NCBI RefSeq assembly: GCF_963576675.1
Contig: NC_088916.1
Coordinates: forward strand, 1,751,001-1,815,000
DNA length: 64,000 nucleotides
Direction of reading: 5' to 3'
Origin: Euphorbia lathyris
Taxonomy: Eukaryota > Streptophyta > Magnoliopsida > Malpighiales > Euphorbiaceae
Shown: in pieces, positions 52,054 to 63,782 of the stretch
Layout: each line of letters starts with the position of its first letter
Numbering within the stretch: position 1 is the stretch's first letter
Notes under the pieces: model-generated
Databases searched by the model: none
Told to the model about the DNA's origin: nothing
The model's input: only the letters and a program-made list of their open reading frames with translations
Made by a program: the position numbers and the translations under genes

Positions 52054-52770
52054 TGAGTAAATTACACCAATGGTACCTGAAGTTTACCCTAATTCATACT
52101 TTGGTACCTAGATTACATTTTGTCTCAAAAATATACCCGAAGTAACGATGACCGGACAATTAAGTATATTTTACCGGTTCATGGCCGGTCAACGCGATTT
52201 TGATGAGTAAATTACACTGATGGTACCTGAACTTTACCAGAATTCACATTTTGGTACCTAGATTTCATTTTGTCCAAAAAATACACTTCAAGTAAAGATG
52301 ACTCAATATTTTAGTATATTTGACCGATCAGTGATTGATCAATCCAAGTTTGACAATTTTAAATTAAAAATTGAGACCAATCATACACTCAAAAAACATA
52401 AAATTATAATATTGTCATTTAAATGACAATATTATAATTTTATGTTAATTGAGTGTATGGTGAGTCCCAATGTTTAGTTCATGTTACCCGGTCACTAACC
52501 GATCAAATGAACTAAACCTTTCAGTCACCTTTACTTGTGTTATGTTTTTAGGATAAAATAAAATACAGGTACCGAAGTGTGAATTATGGTAAAGTTCGGG
52601 TACCATTAATGTAATTAACTCGTGAAACTCGCATTGACCGGTCATAATCGGTAAAAATATACTAAATTGTCCGGTCATCGTTACTCCAGATATATTTTTG
52701 GGACAAAATGTAATCTAGGTACCAAAGTGTAAACTATGTAAAGTTCAGGTACCATTGGTGTAGTTTACCC
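52054..52770. mobile_element. Mutator-like inverted-repeat element in Copia-2
   Basis: 717 bases flanked by the perfect 9-base target duplication AAGTTTTGG (52045-52053, 52771-52779), the length typical of Mutator-like elements. The ends are long, imperfect inverted repeats of about 230 bases (TGAGTAAATTACACCAATGG against the complement of CCATTGGTGTAGTTTACCC). Each arm contains two related sub-units, the second starting near 52204. There is no coding capacity. Removing the element and one target copy restores the RNase H frame (TMEPKLIALVVASEE). Confidence 0.85.
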
Positions 52771-52779
52771 AAGTTTTGG

Positions 52780-53913
52780 TTCCATAGTTGATTGAGCTAG
52801 AATAGTCTGTTTCTTAGACTTCCATGAAATAGCACCACCAACTATATTGAAAATATAGACACTAGTAGCCTTGGAATCATCTGATAAGGTATTCCAGTCA
52901 GCATCACTATATCCTTCAAGGACTGCTGGAAACCTTTGATAATGTAATCCAAGTTTCATGGTTCTTTTAAGGTATCTCATGACCCTTTTTATAGCATTCC
53001 AATGCTCCACACTAGGTCTACTAGTAAATCTGCATAGCAATCCTACGACATACGCGATGTTGGGTCTAGTACAATCAGTGGCATAATGAAGGCTGTCAAT
53101 TATGCTAGCATACTCTGATTGTCTTACACTGTCTCCAGTGTTCTTAAAAAGTTTTATACTAGGGTCATAAGGTGTACATGCAGGTTTACATTCAAAGTAG
53201 TTATATTTCTTTAGAATCTTCTCAATGTAATGCGATTGATCTAAGGAAAATCCATTTTTATACATAGTTATCTTGATGCCAAGAAGACGTTTGCTTCTCC
53301 TAAATCTTTCATGTCAAAGTTTTCACATAGAATCGATTTAATAGAATTCACAACTTGAATATTAGATCCAAAAATAAGCAAGTCATCAACATATAATCAT
53401 ATAATGGTGCAAACACCATTTTCATATTTGTAGTAGATGCATTTATCACTTTCATTCACCATAAAGCCATTTGAAATAATCAGATTATCAAATTTTGCAT
53501 GCCATTACTTAGGTGCTTGTTTGAGGCCATATAAAGACTTATCTAACTTACATACCTTATGGGCTTGATAAAAAAACTACAAAGTCCTCAGGTTGATACA
53601 TATAAACCTATTCTTCTAATTCACCATTCAAAAATGTAGTTTTAACATCCATTTGGTGCACCACAAGATTGTGTACAGAAGCAATAACAATCAAAACCCG
53701 AATTGATGTAATTCTAGTAACGAGTGAATATGTATCAAAGAAATCAACATTTTCTCTTTGTCTAAAGCCTTTAGCTACAAAGCGAGCCTTATACTTATCA
53801 ACTGAACCATCAGGTTTCAGTTTCTTTTTGAGGATCCATTTACAACCTATTGATTTGCAACCTGGTGTTAAGTCTACTAAGTGCCAAGTTTGGTTTGACT
53901 CAAGTGAGTCCAT
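52780..53913 (-). pseudogene. Copia-2 reverse transcriptase and RNase H N-terminal part
   Basis: RT begins with NQTWHLVDLTPGCKSIGCKW, KYKARFVAKGFRQRENVDF and HQMDVKTTFLNGELEE (53608-53913). The middle of RT (53266-53607) is badly eroded with several stops. The rest (53265-52780) shows SHYIEKILKKYNYFECKP, SIIDSLHYATDCTRPNIAY, VMRYLKRTMKLGLHY, YSDADWNT and ISWKSKKQTILAQSTMEPKL. The YVDD region lies in the eroded part. Confidence 0.85.
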
Positions 53914-53934
53914 TTCATCATTAATGGCTTCTTG

Positions 53935-55128
53935 CTATAAATCAGCATTTAAAGAGGTTAAGGCTTCTTGAATAGTAAGTGGGTCCTCTTCTATTGTGAA
54001 TGCATAAAAGTCAGAACCAAAGCCTTTAGAGACTCTAGGTCTCTTACTTCTCTTAGGTTCAGATTCCTCACTCTCCTTTTGCACCATAGGTCTAACAGCA
54101 GGTATGTTACTAGATGATGCACCCCCACTATTTCTCAATTTAAAAGGAAATCTATCTTCATAAAAGTCAGCATCATTTGACTCCAAAATAACATATGCAT
54201 TCAAATCATAGAACCTATATGCTTTGTTATTCACAGCATACCCAATAAACACACATTCATAAGCCCTACTAGCAAGTTTGAATCTCTTAGGGCCAGGAAT
54301 CCTAATATAAGCCAAACAACCCCCAGTTCTAAAATAGGATAGGCTAGGTGTTTTATTTTTTAATATCTCATAAGGGGAGATTTTGCTTTTTTACTTAGGG
54401 ACCCTATTTAGCACATAGCAAACAGTCAATAAGATTTCTCCCCACCAATGTGAGGCAGCACCTGAACTAAGCATAATAGCTACTACAGACTCGGTTAGTG
54501 TCCTATTTTTTCTTTCAGCCTTTCCATTCATTTCAGGTGAATAAGGTGTAGTGGTTTCATGTATAATACCATGTGATTTATAAAAATCAATAAACATGCT
54601 AGAACCATATTATGTTCCTCAATCACTACGAAGTCTCTTAACTTTCCTATTGCATCGATTTTCTATTTCAACTATGAACAACTTAAACATGTCAAACGCT
54701 TCACTTTTATTTTTCATCAAATAAACAAAAATAAAATTAGAACAGTCATCAATAAATGTTATAAAATAACGTTTGTCATTTCTAGTCAATTTTCCATCTA
54801 ATTCACATATATCAGAATGAATTAACTCTAAAGGTTCAGAATTCCTAACAATAGATTTATGTGGTGTTTTTGTGATTTTTGCCTGACTACAACAATCACA
54901 TTTAAGAAACTCATTTAAATTCAATTTTGGAACTAACCCTAAGTTACTCATGTTCTTAATGATACGCTTAACATTCAACTTAAACATGCCTTCAGTTGCA
55001 TAACCCTTTCCTACAAACACATTAATCTTAGTCAAAGTAAATAAATATGCCCCTGTAGTCTGTGTGAAACCAGCCTTGTTGAGAAGATAGCCCGAAACTA
55101 AAATTTTTCTCATTTCTGGAGTATGCAT
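53935..55128 (-). pseudogene. Copia-2 GAG-pre-integrase and integrase
   Basis: It starts in mid-domain at MHTPEMRKILVSGYLLNKAG, with no gag or protease because the SIRE-like LTR cuts in at 55140. Then follow CDCCSQAKITKTPHKS, LIHSDICELDG, RLRSD, and after two stops (near 54613 and 54604) EMNGKAERKNRTLTE, so the DDE glutamate is kept. The C-terminal part reads RIPGPKRFKLASRAYECVFIGY. A stop near 54392 and a TAG near 53935 also interrupt. All pieces are in one frame. Confidence 0.87.
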
Positions 55129-55139
55129 TGCTGGTCTCG

Positions 55140-56523
55140 TGTAATTAGTTCCAAGGGGGGGTTAGGAACTAATGTAACTTTTTCGCTTAATTATGCTGAC
55201 TTAATTTAATCCTTTAAATTACTTTACTCAGTTTTGGTCAGCAAGGCCGAGCGAGATGTAGGACAGCTTTAGTCAGAGGCTAACTAGAACCGTTTTACTT
55301 GTGAGTTGGGAATTAACACTTAAGGTCAGCTTCCAACTCAGCACTCTGATTACTCAGTGTCAGCTTATACAATTTATATCCTGAGTAATTTAAGCAAGCA
55401 ACGCATACATATATATTGAGAGAAAGAGTTAGAAATTACTCAGCAGACTTATCCTGGTTCGGCCTCACCACCTACATCCAGTCCCCAGAATCCTTCCGGG
55501 CTTTTTCAATCCACTACTGAGCTCTTTAAAGGTAGAGCACAAACCGTTTACAAGCAATTGAGTATGCAAGAGTACCGTCCTCTATTCGTCTACTCAACCC
55601 CTACTGAGCGCTATAACCAAACACTCAGATTTTCTCTACCACTGAGTACTAAAACCGAGTACTCAGCACCACTCTCTCAATCTTTACAATTGATACAAAT
55701 TTGTTCTTTCTAGATGAAGAACACTTTAGATGAATACAAATTCAATCTAGAATTTTACACAGAAATAGGATTTGGGTGTAAGTATTTGCTTTTTCTTGTT
55801 TGTATGCGCTGTATGTATGCTTTTCTTTTTGTACTTCGGCAAAGGATCCAAGAGATGAACTTGTCCTTTTATAGTGAATTCTGATGCCTCAATCATTTGA
55901 ATTCGGATATATCCGTTGAATTCAAACAGTCTTCTTGCATTATCCACTGGTCAGCATACAGTTTTGCAGGCCAATCCTGTCGTCTGAATTTAGCAGGCGT
56001 CAGGCTTGTCTTCTTCCGCCAGGTTCGTCTTCTAGCGCCAGTTTCGTCTTTTAGCCAAGTGCCAGTTGACCCATGCATCTCGAAACTATCTCCTTGTGTA
56101 ATTCCAAAGCTTCTGAATTGGTGCAGATCTCTATCGGATCTTGTCTTTTAGTTAACGGATCATTGACGCTGTCCTGATGAACACTCAGCTTGACTTTAAT
56201 AGACGTTGCCTTCGATCTTTATCTCTGGCGAGGCTGAGTCACGTTCTACTCAACTTCTTCGGTCAGCTTCGTCTTCAAGCGTTTGTTCTGAAGAAGACTT
56301 TTCTTCTATGATGCTGAGTCGTGTTCTACTCAACTTCTGTAGCACATGCTGACTTCGTCCTGACTTACTTTTTTTATTTCTGTTCTCATTTATAATTATA
56401 CTCAACATTGAACAAACACATTAGTACAATTAAATCAAAGCACATAAATTTAATTATCTTAATCATGGGATTAACTTTAAATAATTTTGTCAAATCAAAA
56501 TCATGTGGAAAGGTGTTTCAACA
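55140..56523 (-). repeat. SIRE-like 3' LTR
   Basis: 1384 bases bounded by TG and CA. It contains many CTGAGT and ACTCAG phrases, and a direct repeat (GCTGAGTC, then GTTCTACTCAACTTCT) near 56231 and 56312. No second copy in the window confirms its ends, but the polypurine tract on one side and interrupted Copia-2 pol on the other do. Confidence 0.8.
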
Positions 56524-56538
56524 AACTCCCCCATTTTG
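56524..56538 (-). other. SIRE-like polypurine tract
   Basis: Minus strand CAAAATGGGGGAGTT directly before the LTR. Confidence 0.8.
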
Positions 56539-57065
56539 ATGTTGGTAAAAATATTTAATTATGGAACTCAGCATTGAGATTCCCCATGATTGTTTTACCT
56601 TTTATTCTTCTGAAGTTACTCCCCCGTAAGGGTTGCATCTATTGACTCAATTTAACTCTAAACCTTCTAAGATTTAATCGAGTGAAATTAAGACATGCCT
56701 TTACTGACTTAGATCAATTCTAGACCTTCCAAGATCTAATTCAGATGAGCCTAGGTCAGCTTTTAGAAGATGGTCAATACTTGGAACATATAGTTATGAC
56801 TCAGTGTTGCACATAGATATCAGAGTTATCATATAGGTATCAGAGTTATGTGTGCTGAGTATATTTTACTTGTATTTTCCTTATGTTCACAAGATTTTTA
56901 CTTGTTAAATGATTAGTTAAGTATGAAAGATCAACATATAAGCATAACAAGTAAGCATCGCATATAGATAAGTCAGTTTGGATAAGAAGATGCTTATATA
57001 GATAGTCAGCATAACAAAACAGAACATGCCACATATAAAGTTATAAGTCTAAGACTATTTCTAAT
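56539..57065 (-). other. SIRE-like 3' non-coding region
   Basis: About 530 bases, A+T-rich, with several GTCAGC and CTCAGT phrases. No gene. Confidence 0.5.
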
Positions 57066-58634
57066 CTATCTCTTTATGTTGACTTGAACTTGGTGGGATT
57101 TGCCTTTGCCCTTGGCAGTTCTTTGTTGCTGACTTAGATTACTTGGGTCAGCAGAAGTTGAACCAGGCTTCTGCTGAGTTCCGGCGGCAGGCTGAGTTAT
57201 CTCCCCTTGTTTCTGCTGAGTTCCAACAGCTTGCCTTTGGCGTTCTTTCTCCCCCGTTTTGCCAGCATCGGGAGTTGGAGGAGGAGGATAGAAAGTTCCT
57301 TGTTGAACAACACGAGTTAGTTTGGAGGAGTACATTTGGAGCTGACTCATACTTTCCCTAAGACCTTTGAAGACTTCCATGACATCGGACATAGTGGAAG
57401 CGGGGATCTTAATGTTGGCACTGAGCATACTTAACAGATACTCTTGAGATTTCCCGATCCAAGTTATGGATTATGTCATCCTGGCATATGATTGATGATA
57501 CATCCTGAGCAGGGCAGTGTCATATTGTTGACGTTGAGTGTTGGTTTGCCGAACCTGCTTAAGGGTAGATTGAGTGCATTGCAGAATCTCATTTGTTTTC
57601 ACTAGGTCAGTGTCCATTTCCTCTTTATTCAGGTTGAGTAGGCGAATGGCTTCGCCAATCTGTTCGATGGAACACTGGGAGGAGGAGGAGATAAGATCAC
57701 GAGCTCCGGTCAGCTCAGAGGTCAGTTGGGAAAAATGTTGATTGACCTCGGCAGAGGTTGCATATGTTGAGTTCACAGCTGATAAGGCGTTGAGTTGACC
57801 TTGGATGGCGTTCATATGATTCACCATCATCAGCTGGAGTTCGGCCAGCTTCACTATAGACTCTTGCTTGGGCTGTTGAGAAGCAAAGGAGGTCATGACA
57901 CTCATTAAGTCTTTAAGACCTTTGATCTCGGTGAGAAGCTGAGTGACAGACGAGATTTGTGTTGGCTCAATATGAACAAACCCAGCAGCATCAGCCTGAG
58001 TTTGATGAATGTCCTGAAGTAGTGCTTGAGCTGAGTCGATAATCTTCCTTCCAGACTCAGAAGCATTTAAATAAGCATATGAGTCATCAGTTTGTGGTTC
58101 AGAGGCCGGAATCTTGTCAGCACCTGATGGAGGAGGTGTTTGGTGCTGAGAAGTTGAGGTGCCAGCTTGGTCAGCAGCAACACTTTTAGCCAGGTCAGCA
58201 GCAGGAGCTGACTGGTTGTCATTCTGCGTTGAAGGATTAGGAAGAGGTGGATCAGCAGAGTTATTGACCTGGTCAGTATCAGCCTGAAGTTGCGGAGATT
58301 TTGAAGATTGAGGCAATTCATAACTGACTTGAGCAGGGATTTCCTTTGCCAACTCGTTGTCTTGAGCAGCAGGAACTTCGAGCACTTGCTCGGTAGAAAT
58401 AAGACCCTGAGGAGCTTTCGGGTTAGCTTGTTCCTTAGCTTGAGAAACAGAGGCTTGTCTTTCCTTTATGTGGTCCGGAGTAGGCTCAGTGACAGTTGAG
58501 AAGAATTGAAACTGAAGTTTTGTGAGGTCAATGATTGGATCCCTTAGTGGAGACTCATCCAATAGATCGATGAATTTTGGTTTCAGAGCTTTACGCTTGA
58601 GCCGCAATAATAACTTATACATGATGAGATACAT
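57066..58634 (-). pseudogene. SIRE env-like gene with one in-frame stop
   Basis: A frame of 523 codons starting MYLIMYKLLLRLKRK, directly upstream of the polypurine tract and LTR, where SIRE elements keep their extra 'envelope-like' gene. A single TAA (57471-57473, RMT*SITWIG) separates the first 387 residues from the last 120 or so in the same frame. The middle is Pro/Gln/Ala-rich (residues 90-190). Residues 220-380 look like a long coiled coil (LTEIKGLKDLMSVM, LNALSAVNSTYATSAEV). The end is Lys/Arg/Gln-rich. I see a short hydrophobic N-terminus but no convincing membrane span. Envelope function is not shown by the sequence. Confidence 0.72.
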
Positions 58635-58771
58635 AATTGCCCCCCAAAATGTGCTTTATTTACGTACTTACACTCACTAACCAAAAGTAAGGAAATCAGA
58701 ATGGGTGGGGGTTGAAAACCGGTAAATACCGTATGCCAAAAAACACTTTTTGTGTGTGTGCTGAAGGCCAG

Positions 58772-60161
58772 TGATAAGTGCATAATTCAACAATAAATAA
58801 CCCCGCTTTTGTGCTTTATAATTGTCGTGTTTTGTTATTTTTGCGGGTTTTATTGTTTGTTTTTGGTATTTCCATCTCTACAGGCCAATGATGACTAAAG
58901 GGAGATAAATTAGGCTTAATTTGGGCCGAGCTGATGTCGGGTCGTGATCCGGAGCTAATTGGGCAGATATTGGTCTGAGTCAGAGTTAGTCTTACACAAG
59001 ACTAAAGCAGTTACGGGCTGACAGTTTCCTGGTTCGAATAGGATTGCTTTCCTGATCCGGATTGAACAATTTGAGAACAAGATTTTCAGCTGAAGCACGA
59101 AATTGTAGGAGACAAATGAGGAGGCAATTAATTTCAAATTTGAAAGAAGATTCTGCAGCAAATTGAAAGGGATTTAGTTCCCTATTTTGAGGAGCCGTAA
59201 TAGACATAAGAACGGTAGATTTTCCAACCCTAGAGTGCAGTTTTACATTTTCATTTTTATTCTAGCAGAATTACACATACTTTTCATGGCTATTGATAGC
59301 TAACTTTTTAATTTCGGTTAAGGGATAGTTCAAGGGATTCTTCTCCGTTATCGTGAGATCGTTGTATTTCACTGTTCTCATTTATTAAGTCATTTATTTG
59401 TTCATTGTGTTCAGAGTATTGTTCTCAATTGATTATTTGTTCCATGAATGGTTACTGCAGGATTGTTTATTAGATTGAATAATCATAAGGCTGATTCGGT
59501 TTATTAGAGTTTCACCTAGGACAACCGAACTAAGTAGCTACTGACTATTTGAACCAAGCTAGGTTCGTGTTTGGAAGAACGGATCCAAGTCTGACAAACC
59601 AGAATTCGTATTCCACGTGACATTAACACGAATCAAGTTAGGCTTATCTAAGTCGAATGAACAGATAAGTGAGTTTATAATCGTCGACGTTGAGAGACGA
59701 TTAACTAAGATTAGGTTCTTCTATTTCTTAAAGCTGTCAGTAAATTAAATCCTAGGCGCTGAGATAGGATTGTTTGTTGATTAGGAACAAGTTATTTGTC
59801 GTGCTTAATTAGTTCATTATTAAGGAAGAACATTCAAACTGACCCGGTAAAAACATGAGAATATAACCTAATCTGTCAATGATCGTTAACGAATGAAGCA
59901 CCCTGGGATTCCCCTTAACTGAACTTTTCCAAATATTATTCACAAACCATATTCAAGCTTTGTTTTGTTTTTGCCATATCTTTTACTTGCTACCTTTAAT
60001 TTAATAAGTTTCATAATTTCAACCCCCCATTTAATTATTTTGTTAGGTCGTTAGAAGTTTTAAGTCAATATTATTCCCTTGGGTTCGACCTCTACTTGCT
60101 CTATTACAAATTTTTCGTTTAGGAAAGTTGGGATTATTTTTGGTGGATTCGGCACCCGTCA
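58772..60161 (+). repeat. Athila-3 5' LTR
   Basis: 1390 bases from TGATAAGTGC to CACCCGTCA, followed by an Athila-type primer site. It has no GC-rich dyads like those of Athila-1 and Athila-2, and I see no clear TATA box. Confidence 0.8.
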
Positions 60162-60166
60162 AATTT

Positions 60167-60184
60167 TGGCGCCGTTGCCAGGGA
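60167..60184 (+). other. Athila-3 primer binding site (tRNA-Asp type variant)
   Basis: TGGCGCCGTTGCCAGGGA, one base different from Athila-1 and Athila-2. Confidence 0.82.
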
Positions 60185-60199
60185 ATAATCTAATTTGAT

Positions 60200-61830
60200 T
60201 TGATTTCTTTTATGACCAGGTCCAACAATTCAGAACAACTTCTTTTTGAATCAGAAATTGAATTACTGGCTCGGAGGTTTCGCAAGAAAGTAAGGTTACA
60301 GAAATTACAAAGTGCCAGGAATTCGAGTTCTAGTGAAGAAGAAGAAATCTCCAGTGACGAAAGTGAACAGTCCGAAGAAGAGACAATGGCAGACAGAACT
60401 CTAAGACAACTTCAAGCGCAGGAAGTCAATAATCAGCCCCTCTGCATCACATATCCCAACTTGGATGTGTCGTTTGAGCTGAAATCTGGGTTGATTCATT
60501 TGTTGCCCAAGTTTCACGGCATGGAAAGTGAAAGTCCTCACAAGCATCTTAAGCAATTTCATGTGGTGTGCTCAAGTATGCGACCACAAGGAGTAACGGA
60601 AGAACAAGTAAAGTTGAGAGCGTTCCCATTCTCATTAGAAGATGCAGCCAAGGATTGGCTTTTAAATTTGCCATCAGGAACCATTACTACATGGAATCAG
60701 ATGGTACAATCCTTCCTGGACAAATATTTTCCAGCCTCCTAAGCAGCATTAATTCGAAGGGAAATCAGTGGAATCAAGCAAAAAGATGTGGAGTCGCTTC
60801 ATGAGTATTAGGAGAGGTTCAAAAAGCTATGTGAAAATTGCCCTCAACACGGGATTGCTGAAAATTCTCTAATTCAATATTTCTATGAAGGAATGCTTAG
60901 CATGGAAAGAAAAATGGTGGACGCGGCAAGTGGGGGATGTTTCCTCGACAAAACGCCAACCGCGGCTAAGGAATTGATCAGAGTAATTGTAGCAACTTCT
61001 CAACAGTTTGGGAAATCTCAGGAAGGTCCCAAGAAGGCGTATGAGGCAAGCAGTTCTAACATCGAAGAAAAATTGAATAGACTGACTAGTCTTGTGCAGA
61101 ACTTAGCTATAGGAAAGGCGGCTCAGGTGAAGAAGTGTGGAATTTGTACTGCCATTGAGCACGCCACTGATGAATGCCCTATTTTGTATGAAGAAAATTC
61201 TGAACAAGCCAATGCACTTAATGGGTACCAAGGGCAAAATCAAAGAAAGTACGATCCATACTCTAATACGTACAACCCAGGGTGGCGTGATAATCCAAAT
61301 CTCAGCTACGGACCGAGACAGCAAAATTATCAATCACGGCCTCACCAATCCACCCAAAACTCAAGTATGCCTTTAACTGATGTTGTCCATAATCTCGCAA
61401 CTAACGTGCAGGAACTTCAGAAACAGATGACTCAAATAGCTACTGCTCTGAGTGAAATTCAGTCTCAAGGTAAGATGCCCTCTCAACCAGTGGACAACCC
61501 AAAGCCAAGCGTGAGCGCAATCACCCTTCGTAACTGAAGAGAAATAGAGCAGCCCGTTGTAAACAAACCGGCCAGCAAGAAGAACGTCGTCAAAGAGGAT
61601 AAAATTCTTGAAGAAGAAGCGCAAAAGCGAGATAGAGTCCCTCCTTTAGTTACTCCAGCACCTTACCCGAATCGGTTTGACAAATCAAAGAAGGAAAAGG
61701 AAGAGAAGGACATCTTCGAGGTATTTCGCAAGGTCGAGGTAAATATTCCATTAATTGATATTGTTAAACAAGTTCCTCGATATGCTAAGTTCCTTAAAGA
61801 TTTGTGCATTAATAAAACTAAAAGGGTTGG
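60200..61830 (+). pseudogene. Athila-3 gag (three nonsense codons, truncated by LTR-X)
   Basis: One frame throughout. The N-terminus is acidic and Ser-rich (SSSSEEEEISSDESEQSEEE). The gag core follows (LIHLLPKFHGMESESPHKHL, RAFPFSLEDAAKDWLLNLP, TTWNQMVQSFLDKYFPAS). A zinc knuckle CGICTAIEHATDEC lies near 61140, then NTYNPGWRDNPNLSYG, similar to the Athila-1 linker. Stops are at 60740-60742, 60809-60811 and 61535-61537. The frame is cut at KTKRVG by LTR-X, shortly before the protease would begin. Confidence 0.87.
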
Positions 61831-62407
61831 TGTTAGACGAGGTGCCGCGGTCTAATCTCCCGGGCGAACCGGGGGGTGGACACCTCATGGCGACGTAAGC
61901 GGTGATTGGCGCCGAAAGCAACCAATCGTGGAATCAAACTGCTCGGCAGGACCGGAGCTCGGAGTATGGAAGAGTCGCCACCCACGAATGGGAAAATGAA
62001 CACCGATCCCTTGCGGGAGACCGATGAGGGTTCGGGAAACTTAGGTACGAGCCGAGAAGGCTAGCTCCTTTCCGGAGAAAGGCTACTAGGCACCCCAACA
62101 TCGCCCGGTTATGAACCACCGGCCTCCTACTCAGCGTGTTAGGCGATAACGGACTAATCGCATATTTCTTTAAGTTTAAAATTCATTTGAAACCTTTTCT
62201 TTCTCGTTTTGAAAACCGTTTTGAGCATATATTATTGAAAGCCATTTTGGTAAAGAATCACCCATTTACATCAATTCAAAATACATAGGAGAGAGAGGGG
62301 GAGAAGAAAGAATTGATTTATTTACAGTGCGATTTATGCTTTACACTATCTCTAAACTAAGCTCACTTCCCAAAAATGAGTTTATTTACATGGTTCGTAC
62401 CTTAATC

Positions 62408-62650
62408 GCCGTTGGAACGATTTAGGAACGTTTTAAAACCCCGTTAATGACGTTCACTCGAACCGCCGTTGGAACGACTCGAGCGTTTGAAAATGTTGAG
62501 ATAAAAGCTTTAACAAGAAAACGTGATTAAGCATACAAGTCAATTTATTTTGTACAAAAACCATTTAATTAGGAAAACAATTCAAAAGCTCTATTATTTA
62601 CAACGAAAACGATTTTAATTACAAGGTTCGCTTAATCCGTCGTTGGAACG
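62408..62650. repeat. Three copies of a CCGTTGGAACGA phrase in LTR-X
   Basis: CGCCGTTGGAACGA near 62408 and 62464 and CGTCGTTGGAACGA near 62637. Each is flanked by an AATC or CTCG half that tends to recur inverted on the other side. Confidence 0.6.
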
Positions 62651-63329
62651 AATTAAGGTTTTAACACGTGATTTTTAGGAAATGGTTTAAAAAAATGTCA
62701 AGAAAACGTTATTTACACTTTAGGAATATCTAGAAAAGCTTTAATTTAAACCAACAAATTAAACTCTCTTTTTGTGATTTATTTTCCCCTTTTTCACTCA
62801 ATTGAACCTTACTTGAATACAATAATCAACAAATAATAAATTGAATCTCAAACTCACCCAACCCAAATATATTTAAAGAATATATACCTATAGGAAATCC
62901 AAATGGAGAATAAATATACATATTTATACTTATATGTAAGAATGGTAAAATAGTAATAATATATGTAGATCAATATATGATAAGAAAAGTAATAATACAT
63001 ATATAAGTGAAAATAAGGATAAGGCTAATTAAAATACACTTTGATTTTTATTTAAGAAATAATGTAAAGATAGAGAATAAAATTCATAAATAAGAAAATC
63101 AACTCTAAATCAAAATAGTTTGGTACATAATAATATATAGAGAATAAACTCTAAATCAAATTGATGAAAAGAAATGATATATAAACACATTAAATAAATA
63201 TATGTACAAAGTATTCAAAAATAGCTTGAAAGTATATGTTACATAAATATACATATATATATATAAAGGACCAAAAACCTAAAAGTTGAGAAAGAGGGAC
63301 CAAAACAGCATTTTTTACATTTCAGCAGC

Positions 63330-63356
63330 TTTACCGACGGAAAATCCGTCGGTAAA
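63330..63356. repeat. Perfect 27-base hairpin in LTR-X
   Basis: Arms TTTACCGACGGA and TCCGTCGGTAAA with an AAA loop. It is flanked by GGACCAAAACAGC and a degenerate further half (TGACAGAAAACGG). Confidence 0.8.
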
Positions 63357-63659
63357 CAGCCTTTAGTGACAGAAAACGGAAAATTACAGAACTGCTCCAA
63401 CAGTTTCCAGATTTGTTCAAACACTTTAAATTAGATCTATTCTATCGTTTTGGATCTCCGAACTACCCAAATGGGATCATAGTCTATAATGGAGAATCCT
63501 AAAACAATGTTTTATTTTAAAACGTTATTTCGAAATATCTTCAAAACTTATAATTACAACGTTTTTATTAATCCCGAACTACCTTTGAATCGGATCACGG
63601 TTCGTGTTGGGATATTAAAACGAGGTTTTTATTTTAAAACAAAACCGAACGTTTATTTA

Positions 63660-63782
63660 ATACGAGACGAAAATTAAATAAATACGAAAAATGACGTAAA
63701 ACGTGATAACTAAATAAATAAAATTATAACATAAAAATAAATAAATAAATAAAGGAAATAAATAAAATAAAATAAAACGAGT
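63660..63782. repeat. A+T-rich low-complexity stretch (AAAT repeats)
   Basis: Runs of AAATAAAT and AAAATA units. Simple sequence with no other signal. Confidence 0.7.

Larger units (their letters stand above)
42200..55139 (-). mobile_element. Copia-2: Ty1/copia retrotransposon, 3' half, with three insertions
   Basis: The minus-strand copia pol runs from 55128 (GAG-pre-integrase) to a natural stop at 51718, then a polypurine tract and a 3' LTR starting at 51240 (TGTTGGGCTTGG). The LTR is split by Athila-2 after 16 bases and resumes at 42862. RNase H is split by a Mutator-like element. The protease/gag end is replaced by the SIRE-like LTR at 55140, so gag and the 5' LTR should lie beyond the window. 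The left boundary (about 42200) is approximate. Confidence 0.85.
55140..58771 (-). mobile_element. SIRE-like (Maximus) copia element, 3' end with env-like gene
   Basis: 3' LTR 55140-56523 (TGTAATTAG to TTTCAACA on the + strand), polypurine tract AAAATGGGGGAGTT, about 530 bases of non-coding DNA, then a long minus-strand gene at the place of the SIRE env-like ORF. At 58772 it is cut by Athila-3, so pol, gag and the 5' LTR should lie to the right of the window. It interrupts the integrase region of Copia-2; the target site on the left is TCTCG (55135-55139). Confidence 0.8.
58772..61830 (+). mobile_element. Athila-3: third Athila-type element, 5' LTR and gag only
   Basis: LTR 58772-60161, primer site, and gag frame 60200-61830, then cut by LTR-X. 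It is inserted in the SIRE-like element close to the start of the env-like gene. The target site on the left is GCCAG (58767-58771). The remaining gag, pol and 3' LTR should lie to the right. Confidence 0.8.

Noticed and set aside
61831..62150. GC-rich start of LTR-X as an rRNA fragment
   Set aside because: The text does not match conserved rRNA segments I know, and it breaks a gag frame at a TGTTAG edge as an LTR would.
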